DNA of 43,026 nucleotides, from positions 1 through 43,026 of the forward strand of contig CACGZJ010000010.1 of the NCBI GenBank assembly GCA_902577515.1. Reading direction: 5' to 3'. The notes beneath the pieces were generated by a model. That model was given only the letters and a program-made list of their open reading frames with translations, had not been told where the DNA came from and did no database searches. Below, one piece after another: positions 36,543 to 43,026 of this stretch. The DNA is from an uncultured Bacteroidota bacterium (GTDB lineage Bacteria; Bacteroidota; Bacteroidia; Flavobacteriales; Flavobacteriaceae). How positions within the stretch are numbered: the stretch's first letter is position 1; each line of letters begins with the position of its first letter. The position numbers and the translations under genes are program-made.

Positions 36543-38056
36543 TGTCCAAACATATCGAAATAATGGATACTACTTTGAGGGATGGAGAACAGACCTCAGG
36601 AGTATCATATTCACCTAAAGAGAAACTTACAATAGCTAAACTTTTATTGGATGATCTTAAAATAGATCGAATAGAAGTTGCTTCTGCAAGAGTATCTGAG
36701 GGAGAACTTAATTCAGTAAAGGAAATATCTAGCTGGGCAGAAAAAAATAGTAGAATCGATAGTATTGAAGTTTTAACATTTATAGATGAAGGAAAATCTA
36801 TACAATGGTTATTAGACTCAGGATGTAAAGTACAAAATCTTTTAACTAAGGGCTCCTTAAATCATTTAAAGCATCAATTAAAGAAAACCCCTGATCAACA
36901 TTTTAATGACATATCAAAAACTATTGATATTGCAGAAAAAAATTCAATAACCACTAACATATATCTTGAAGATTGGAGTAATGGAATGAAAAATAGTAAA
37001 GATTATGTTATCGATTATTTGGATTTTTTAAAAACAAAAAATATTAAAAGAGTCTTACTTCCTGACACACTAGGGATACTAACTCACTTTGAAACCTATG
37101 AATTCATTAATGAAGTAAGAAATAAATATCCAAATTTTCATTTAGACTTTCATGGACATAATGACTATGATCTAAGTGTTGGAAACTCATTAGAGGCAAT
37201 TAGAGCTGGTTGTGATGGTCTTCATCTTACAATAAACGGAATGGGGGAAAGGGCTGGTAATACTCCCCTATCAAGCACTGTTGCAGCAATTAAAGACTTC
37301 TTACCAGATTATAAAATAAATGTTGAAGAGAAGAATTTGTTTAAAGCAAGTAAATTAATTTCAACATTTTCTGGACAAAGTGTATCATCCAATAAGCCAA
37401 TTGTTGGTGAAAATGTATTTACGCAAACAGCTGGTGTTCACGCAGATGGTGATAATAAAAAAGATTTATACTTCAACAACTTGAATCCAAGTAGATTTGG
37501 TAGGAAAAGAAAATATGCTCTTGGAAAGACTTCTGGAAAAGCTAATATTAAAAAGAATTTAGATGAATTAGGAATTAAACTAAATGATGATGAGCTAAGC
37601 GTTGTAACATCTAAAGTGATTGAATTAGGAGATAAAAAAGAGAAGGTTACAATTGAAGATCTTCCTTATATTATTAGTGATGTTCTTGAGTATCCAACAA
37701 AGAAGAAAGATATAATTATTGAATCTTATGTTTTAACTCATGCAAAGACTCTTAGGCCATCTGCTTCTCTGTCATTAGTTATTAATGATGAACTTTATCA
37801 AGAAAGCTGCTCAGGTGATGGCCAATTTGATGCATTCATGAATGCATTAAAAAAAATATACTCTAAAAGGAAAAAGGTACTTCCAAAATTAATTGATTAT
37901 GCTGTTCGTATCCCACCAGGCAGTGATTCAGATGCATTTTGTGAAACTACTATTACCTGGGATACTGGATCAAAAAAATTTAAAACAAGAGGGCTTGATA
38001 CTGATCAAACAGTATCTGCTATCAAAGCAACAGAGAAAATGTTAAATACTGAATAA
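36542..38056 (+). CDS. Second alpha-isopropylmalate/citramalate synthase-family enzyme, with regulatory domain
   Basis: A 504-residue DRE-TIM metallolyase. The barrel shows [21 protein letters not shown] with His204 and His206, and NGMGERAGNTP. A complete C-terminal LeuA_dimer allosteric domain (about 385-504, with TLRPSASLSLVINDE) follows. The substrate loop reads EVASARVSEGE, not the [11 protein letters not shown] of the short LeuA at the head of the operon, so the 2-oxoacid is likely different. Citramalate synthase (acetyl-CoA plus pyruvate) is my best guess because leuCD and leuB flank it and could carry citramalate on to 2-oxobutyrate. It could also be a feedback-regulated IPMS. Confidence 0.85.
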   Translation: MSKHIEIMDTTLRDGEQTSGVSYSPKEKLTIAKLLLDDLKIDRIEVASARVSEGELNSVKEISSWAEKNSRIDSIEVLTFIDEGKSIQWLLDSGCKVQNLLTKGSLNHLKHQLKKTPDQHFNDISKTIDIAEKNSITTNIYLEDWSNGMKNSKDYVIDYLDFLKTKNIKRVLLPDTLGILTHFETYEFINEVRNKYPNFHLDFHGHNDYDLSVGNSLEAIRAGCDGLHLTINGMGERAGNTPLSSTVAAIKDFLPDYKINVEEKNLFKASKLISTFSGQSVSSNKPIVGENVFTQTAGVHADGDNKKDLYFNNLNPSRFGRKRKYALGKTSGKANIKKNLDELGIKLNDDELSVVTSKVIELGDKKEKVTIEDLPYIISDVLEYPTKKKDIIIESYVLTHAKTLRPSASLSLVINDELYQESCSGDGQFDAFMNALKKIYSKRKKVLPKLIDYAVRIPPGSDSDAFCETTITWDTGSKKFKTRGLDTDQTVSAIKATEKMLNTE

Positions 38057-38058
38057 TT

Positions 38059-39126
38059 ATGATTTTAAAAATAGCTGTATTATCTGGAGATGGAATTGGA
38101 CCTGAAGTTACTAAACAATCTATTAAAGTACTTAAATCTTTAGGTAAAAAGTTTAATCATAAAATTAAATTAGAAAGTGGATTAGTTGGAGCAGTTGCAA
38201 TTGATAAATACAATGATCCCTATCCAGATGAAACTCATCAAGTTTGTCTAAACTCAGATGCAATTCTTTTTGGTGCGATTGGCGACCCTAAATATGATAA
38301 TGATCCAAAAGCTAAAGTAAGACCTGAACAAGGTTTACTCAAAATGAGAAAAAAGCTCGGACTATATGCAAACCTTCGTCCTACAAAGGTCTTTGAATCC
38401 TTATTAGAGATGTCACCAATAAAAGAAGAAAGAATATCTGGAACTGATATTCTTTTTGTTAGAGAATTAACTGGAGGTATTTACTTTGGAGAAAGAGGCA
38501 GAAAGGATAATGATAATTTTGCATTTGACACATGTGAATATAATAGAGATGAAATTGTTAGAATTGCAAAAATAGGATTTGAATATGCGCAAAAAAGATC
38601 TAATAAATTATGTTGTGTTGATAAAGCGAATGTTCTTGAAACATCAAGACTATGGAGAGAGACAGTTCAAAGTATGGAGAAAAACTATCCAAATATACAG
38701 GTATCATATGAATTTGTAGATGCTGTTGCAATGAGATTAGTTCAATGGCCAAATTCATATGATGTTTTGATTACTTCAAATCTTTTCGGTGATATTTTAA
38801 CAGATGAAGCTTCAGTCATTTCTGGATCAATGGGGCTTATGCCATCTGCTTCAGTTGGTTCTGAAAACGCTTTATATGAGCCGATTCATGGATCTTATCC
38901 AGAAGCAGCAGGAAAAAATATTGCAAATCCTATTGCCTCAATTTTATCTCTTTCAATGATGCTAGATCATTCATTTGGTTTGAAGATAGAATCACAAATA
39001 ATTAATAATGCAGTTGAACAATCTCTTAAAAATAAATACGTAACTCCTGACTTAAGCTCAGATAAAAACTCATATTCAACAGATCAAGTTGGTAACTATA
39101 TAGTAGAATTTATTGAAAAAAGTTAA
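38059..39126 (+). CDS. leuB: 3-isopropylmalate dehydrogenase
   Basis: Oxidises and decarboxylates 3-isopropylmalate to the leucine oxoacid with NAD. The 355-residue beta-decarboxylating dehydrogenase shows [13 protein letters not shown] at the N-terminus, [30 protein letters not shown] (LeuB-type substrate helix) and the metal-site stretch [34 protein letters not shown] supports NAD use. It is the last gene of the leu operon, two bases after the second synthase. Its stop shares TTAA with the convergent gapN gene. Confidence 0.97.
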   Translation: MILKIAVLSGDGIGPEVTKQSIKVLKSLGKKFNHKIKLESGLVGAVAIDKYNDPYPDETHQVCLNSDAILFGAIGDPKYDNDPKAKVRPEQGLLKMRKKLGLYANLRPTKVFESLLEMSPIKEERISGTDILFVRELTGGIYFGERGRKDNDNFAFDTCEYNRDEIVRIAKIGFEYAQKRSNKLCCVDKANVLETSRLWRETVQSMEKNYPNIQVSYEFVDAVAMRLVQWPNSYDVLITSNLFGDILTDEASVISGSMGLMPSASVGSENALYEPIHGSYPEAAGKNIANPIASILSLSMMLDHSFGLKIESQIINNAVEQSLKNKYVTPDLSSDKNSYSTDQVGNYIVEFIEKS

Positions 39127-40700
39127 AGTATATAGTCTGTAGAAATAAAGTTAGAATCATTTGAGTCCAAAAGTTTTTTAAGTATCCTGTTGTTATGAAT
39201 ATTATCTTTTGAAGCTACAAAAGTCCTTATTGAAAATGCTCTTAAAGCGTCATGAACACTTAAAGTACTTACAGCAGAATTTTTTCTACCTGTAAAAGGA
39301 TATATATCCGGACCTCTTTGACAAGAGCTATTTAGATTAACTCTACATACTAGGTTTGCAAGAGTATCGATAAGTGGGCCTAGTTGCTTTGTATCACTTC
39401 CAAAAAGACTTACTTGTTGACCATATTCTGAATTTGCCATATCATCAAGAGGTTCATCTATATCCTGAAATGAAATTACTGGGATTACAGGTCCAAACTG
39501 TTCTTCCTGGTATACTCTCATATTTTGTTTTACAGGATATAATATTGCAGGATAGCAATAGTTTTCAGTGACATGTCCACCTTTTTTATTGACTATTGAT
39601 GCACCTTTAGAAACTGCATCATCTATTAAATCTCTTATATATTTTGGTTTAGATGGTTCAGGCAAGGGTGTTAAAAAAGAATCTTTTTCCCATGGCATTC
39701 CAAATTTTAAATCATCAACCGCTTTTGCAAACTTCTTATTAAATTCATCTACTATTGATTCATGAACATATAAAACTTTAAGTGCAGTACATCTTTGACC
39801 ATTATATGAAAGACAACCTGAAATACATTCCTGAATTGTTAAGTCAAGGTCAGCGTCTGGCAAAATAATACCAGGATTTTTTGCTTCTAGTCCTAAAACG
39901 AGTCTAAGCCTATTTTTATTAGGATGCTGATCTTGTAGCGCAACTGCGGATGAGCTATGTCCAATTAGTGCAAGTACATCAATATATCCTGTTTGCATTA
40001 TAGGAGGACATATTTTTCTTCCTCTTCCAAAAAGGATATTAACTACCCCAGGAGGAAAACATTCCTTAAAGGCATTTAATAAAGGAGCAATTAAAAGGAC
40101 TCCATGCTTTGCCGGTTTAAAAATAGTTGTATTCCCCATTAAAATAGCAGGTATTAGTAGACAAAAAGTTTCGTTTAGTGGATAATTATATGGTCCTAAG
40201 CATAAAACAACACCTAAAGGCCCTCTTCTAATATGTGCATGAATACCTGAATCTTTTTCAAATCTGGCAGAAGATCTATCAATCTTTTTATATTCATTAA
40301 TTGTATCATATATATAGTCTACTGTTCTATCAAACTCTTTTTCAGAGTCTTTTTTATTTTTTCCTATCTCCCACATTAAAAGGTTAACTACAACATCTCT
40401 ATGTTCCTGAATTTTATCCGCAAACCTCTTCATACACTTAAGTCTATCTCTAACCTTCATAGTTGGCCATTTACCTTGACCTCTATCAAATGCTTTTTTG
40501 GCAGATTCTAGAGCTTCTAATGCTGATTCTGAGTCCATATCTGGTATTGAACCTAGAAGTGTTTGAGAATAAGGTTTGTTAGGGTCAGAGCTTATTGTTG
40601 AATAAACTTCTGAAGTATCTCCATCCCATTTTTTTAATTTTCCACCCACAAGATATTCCCTGCAGTTTAATTGATCTACTGTAATTGTTTTTGTTGACAT
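39123..40700 (-). CDS. gapN: NADP-dependent non-phosphorylating glyceraldehyde-3-phosphate dehydrogenase (GapN-like)
   Basis: An aldehyde dehydrogenase that should oxidise glyceraldehyde 3-phosphate directly to 3-phosphoglycerate while making NADPH. In 525 residues the aldehyde dehydrogenase residues are Asn172 (GPYNYPLN), the cofactor segment FKPAKHG (from 194), Glu272 (LGLEAKNP) and the catalytic Cys304 (NGQRCTALK). The GQRCTA context and [11 protein letters not shown] near the C-terminus match my memory of the flavobacterial GapN group. The exact aldehyde is inferred. It is the last gene of an apparent ilvC-ilvA-gapN operon (five-base gap after ilvA). Confidence 0.85.
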   Translation of the reverse strand: MSTKTITVDQLNCREYLVGGKLKKWDGDTSEVYSTISSDPNKPYSQTLLGSIPDMDSESALEALESAKKAFDRGQGKWPTMKVRDRLKCMKRFADKIQEHRDVVVNLLMWEIGKNKKDSEKEFDRTVDYIYDTINEYKKIDRSSARFEKDSGIHAHIRRGPLGVVLCLGPYNYPLNETFCLLIPAILMGNTTIFKPAKHGVLLIAPLLNAFKECFPPGVVNILFGRGRKICPPIMQTGYIDVLALIGHSSSAVALQDQHPNKNRLRLVLGLEAKNPGIILPDADLDLTIQECISGCLSYNGQRCTALKVLYVHESIVDEFNKKFAKAVDDLKFGMPWEKDSFLTPLPEPSKPKYIRDLIDDAVSKGASIVNKKGGHVTENYCYPAILYPVKQNMRVYQEEQFGPVIPVISFQDIDEPLDDMANSEYGQQVSLFGSDTKQLGPLIDTLANLVCRVNLNSSCQRGPDIYPFTGRKNSAVSTLSVHDALRAFSIRTFVASKDNIHNNRILKKLLDSNDSNFISTDYIL

Positions 40701-40705
40701 ATATT

Positions 40706-41953
40706 TTAAATTAAAAAACGAAGAGTTTCTGGTTTTTCGTTTAAATACTCTCCAAAGAAACCATTTTCTTTCATCTTTTTTACTAAATCATTTAAATCTT
40801 TAGAAAATTTTAACTCAATACCTACGATTGCTGTTCCATTTTCTCTGTTATTCTTTTTAACATATTCAAAGAAAGTAATATCATCATTTTTACCAAGTAC
40901 ATTGTTTACAAATTCTTTAAGTGCTCCTGCTCTTTGAGGAAACTTAACAATGAAATAATGTTTAAGGTTAGAATAAAACAATGCCCTCTCTCTTATTTCT
41001 GCCATCCTTGTGAAATCATTATTTCCTCCACAAATTAATACACCAACATTTTTATCTTTAAACATTTTGTTGTTTAACTCAAGTGCTGATATTCCAATTG
41101 CACCAGCAGGCTCAACAACTATTCCATCTTTGTTATAAAGATCTAGTATAGTTTGACAGACTTTACCTTCAGGAACTAATAAAATTTCATCTAAATAGTT
41201 TTTACAAATTTCAAAAGGAATTTTACCGATTTTTTTTATTGAAACCCCATCAACAAAGTTATTAATAGAGTCTAGCTCAATAATTTTTTCACTTTTTAAA
41301 GACTTACTCATTGCAGGAGCTCCTTCAGCCTCAACACCAATAATCTTTGTTTTAGGAGACAATTCTTTAAACACAGTAATTATTCCAGAAATTAAACCTC
41401 CTCCTCCAACTGGAACAATCAAATAATCAAAATGCTTATCAACTTGATCTAGAATTTCTAATCCTATAGTTCCTTGACCTTCAATAACATTAACATCATC
41501 AAATGCATGCACAAATAAACTTTTGTCAGTATTTTGCTTTTGAGCTTCATACTGTGCATCATCAAAATTATCTCCGATTAATATAATTTCAACATATTCA
41601 CCTCCAAATATTTTAACCCTTTCTATTTTTTGTTTTGGAGTTGTAACAGGCATATAAATTTTTCCATAAATTTTTAGCTTATTACAAGAATATGCAAAAC
41701 CCTGAGCATGATTACCAGCACTTGCACAAACTAATGTTTTATTCTTAAGATAGTCTGAATCAATAGATCTAATTTTATTAAAAGCACCACGAATTTTAAA
41801 AGATCTAACTTGCTGAAGATCTTCTCGTTTTAAATAAATTTTACAATTTAGATCATTTGAAAGTCTCTCATTAATAACTAAAGGAGTTAAAACTGAAACA
41901 CCTTGAAGATTTTCAGAAGCACTCCTAACTCCTTTTAAATCAGGAATTTGCAT
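40706..41953 (-). CDS. ilvA: Threonine ammonia-lyase (biosynthetic)
   Basis: Converts threonine to 2-oxobutyrate for isoleucine. The 415-residue PLP enzyme has the PLP-binding Lys53 in [11 protein letters not shown], a Asn-bearing [15 protein letters not shown], and the glycine-rich phosphate loop [12 protein letters not shown] single ACT-like C-terminal domain (about 330-415) carries the feedback site; E. coli IlvA is longer with two. Starts three bases after ilvC and precedes gapN by five. If the second synthase in the leu operon makes citramalate, the cell would have two routes to 2-oxobutyrate. Confidence 0.95.
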   Translation of the reverse strand: MQIPDLKGVRSASENLQGVSVLTPLVINERLSNDLNCKIYLKREDLQQVRSFKIRGAFNKIRSIDSDYLKNKTLVCASAGNHAQGFAYSCNKLKIYGKIYMPVTTPKQKIERVKIFGGEYVEIILIGDNFDDAQYEAQKQNTDKSLFVHAFDDVNVIEGQGTIGLEILDQVDKHFDYLIVPVGGGGLISGIITVFKELSPKTKIIGVEAEGAPAMSKSLKSEKIIELDSINNFVDGVSIKKIGKIPFEICKNYLDEILLVPEGKVCQTILDLYNKDGIVVEPAGAIGISALELNNKMFKDKNVGVLICGGNNDFTRMAEIRERALFYSNLKHYFIVKFPQRAGALKEFVNNVLGKNDDITFFEYVKKNNRENGTAIVGIELKFSKDLNDLVKKMKENGFFGEYLNEKPETLRFLI

Positions 41954-41956
41954 TTA

Positions 41957-43026
41957 TTAAACAGATTTCATTGAAGTCATGTACTGCCTAAGTTCATCAC
42001 CAATTATTTCAATTGAGTGGTATCTAATTGTTTCGTTAATCTCAATTAATTTTTTATTATCAACAGAGTTTGTACTCTTACTTATTGAGTCTGAACCAAT
42101 TATGTCAGTTTCTACTTTATCAAAGAATTTAGAAAGAAGTGGAATTGCATCATTATTAAAAAGATAGCATCCATATTCTGCAGTATCAGAAATAATATTA
42201 TTCATTTCATATAATTTTTTTCTGGAAACTAGATTAGCTATAAGCGGAAGTTCATGAAGAGATTCATAGTATGCAGACTCTTCTTTAATACCTGCTTCAA
42301 CCATTGTCTCATATGCTAACTCTACACCAGCCTTAACAAGTGCTATCATTAAAATTCCATTATCAAAGTATTCTTGCTCAGAAATTTCATCAGATGTTGG
42401 ATCTGTCTTTTCAAAATCAGTCTTACTTGTTTCTTCTCTCCAACTTAAAAGTTCTTTATCATCATTCTCCCAATCCTTCATCATAGTCTCGGAGAATTTA
42501 CCTGATAAGACATTATCCATATGCTTAATAAATAATGGAGATAATATTTCTTTAAGTTCCTCAGATAATTCAAATGCTTTAACTTTTGCGGAATTTGATA
42601 ATCTGTCCATCATATTTGTTATACCTCCATGCTTTAAAGATTCTGTAATAGTCTCCCATCCATATTGAATAAGCTTTGCAGAGTAGCTAGGTTCAATTCC
42701 GAGTTCTTTCATTTTATTAAAACACAGTATTGACCCTGTCTGAAGCATTCCACATAATATAGTCTGCTCACCCATTAAATCAGATTTAACTTCAGCAACA
42801 AAAGATGATTCTAAAACTCCCGCTTTATCAGATCCAAGAGATACCGCATATGCTTTTGCTGCATCAAAGCCAATTCCATTAGTATCATTTTCAGGATGAA
42901 CAGCAATAAGTGTAGGAACTCCAAAACCTCTTAGATACTCTTCTCTTACCTCAGATCCTGGAGATTTTGGTGCGACCATAATGACAGTTATATCTTCTCT
43001 TACTTTAATGCCCTCTTCTACTATGT
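41957..43026 (-). CDS. ilvC: Ketol-acid reductoisomerase, N-terminus cut by window edge
   Basis: IlvC isomerises and reduces acetohydroxy acids with NADPH in valine, leucine and isoleucine synthesis. The frame is open to the right edge: [14 protein letters not shown] leads into [22 protein letters not shown], a motif typical of the class II (E. coli-like, about 490-residue) enzyme. The ATG at 42979 is internal, not the start. About 356 residues are visible, including the duplicated helical C-terminal half with [19 protein letters not shown] and [22 protein letters not shown]. The first roughly 135 residues, with the NADPH-binding loop, lie beyond the window. Confidence 0.96.
   Translation of the reverse strand, partial: IVEEGIKVREDITVIMVAPKSPGSEVREEYLRGFGVPTLIAVHPENDTNGIGFDAAKAYAVSLGSDKAGVLESSFVAEVKSDLMGEQTILCGMLQTGSILCFNKMKELGIEPSYSAKLIQYGWETITESLKHGGITNMMDRLSNSAKVKAFELSEELKEILSPLFIKHMDNVLSGKFSETMMKDWENDDKELLSWREETSKTDFEKTDPTSDEISEQEYFDNGILMIALVKAGVELAYETMVEAGIKEESAYYESLHELPLIANLVSRKKLYEMNNIISDTAEYGCYLFNNDAIPLLSKFFDKVETDIIGSDSISKSTNSVDNKKLIEINETIRYHSIEIIGDELRQYMTSMKSV

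Noticed and set aside
1-43026. tRNA or rRNA genes, CRISPR arrays, insertion sequences, prophage or defence genes
   Set aside because: No gap is long enough or structured enough for tRNA or rRNA, there are no spaced direct repeats, and no transposase, integrase, phage or nuclease motifs occur.

Overview
This is a compact, AT-rich stretch of chromosome that most likely comes from a marine, genome-reduced member of the Flavobacteriia (Bacteroidota). The evidence is Bacteroidota-type promoter elements (TTTG, a 17-19 base spacer, TAnnTTTG), a flavobacterial gene order (fabI-recN-coaBC-rpoZ-bamD and ribD-thioesterase-dnaA), a Bacteroidota-style outer-membrane receptor with a CarboxypepD_reg-like N-terminus, IDH1/2-type NADP isocitrate dehydrogenase, and a DUF6095-like small membrane protein. 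No phage, IS element, CRISPR array, tRNA or rRNA gene is visible. Nearly every base is coding and no gene-free stretch exceeds about 190 bases.

Layout. (1) 1-8502, minus strand: a tight nine-gene run read GNAT, prmC, ligA, bamD, rpoZ-like, coaBC, recN, fabI, coaE (coaE runs off the left edge). It mixes CoA synthesis, DNA repair and ligation, outer-membrane assembly and fatty-acid synthesis. (2) 8512-13119: ribD (+), a YbgC-like thioesterase (-), dnaA (+), then GNAT and mltG (-). (3) 13193-20784, plus strand: an HtrA-like protease, trmD, rplS (with its own clear promoter), icd, murQ, a DUF6095-like protein, thrS, infC, rpmI and rplT. infC has no ATG, GTG or TTG near its N-terminus and must begin at an AUU codon. 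(4) 20906-25480: an outer-membrane receptor, a 52-residue membrane protein on the minus strand, fumC and a GNAT. (5) 25460-30128, minus strand: dnaK with a PaaI-type thioesterase, then a PAS-UbiA prenyltransferase fusion followed two bases later by a CPBP (CAAX-type) membrane protease. (6) 30149-33277: a divergent dnaK/panB control region, panB, an RluA-type pseudouridine synthase, and an uncharacterised 523-residue helical protein. (7) 33403-43026: a branched-chain amino-acid region in which leuA-leuC-leuD-(second synthase)-leuB (+) converges on ilvC-ilvA-gapN (-). ilvC runs off the right edge.

Most of the window is housekeeping. The most unusual locus is the PAS-UbiA plus CPBP protease pair. 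Other points of interest are the AUU start of infC, the second synthase inside the leu operon (possibly a citramalate synthase), gapN in an ilv operon, TGACATWA motifs between dnaK and panB, a missed small membrane gene with its own promoter, and three convergent gene pairs whose stop codons share one TTAA. All family assignments come from reading motifs and from memory of the families; no database search was run.
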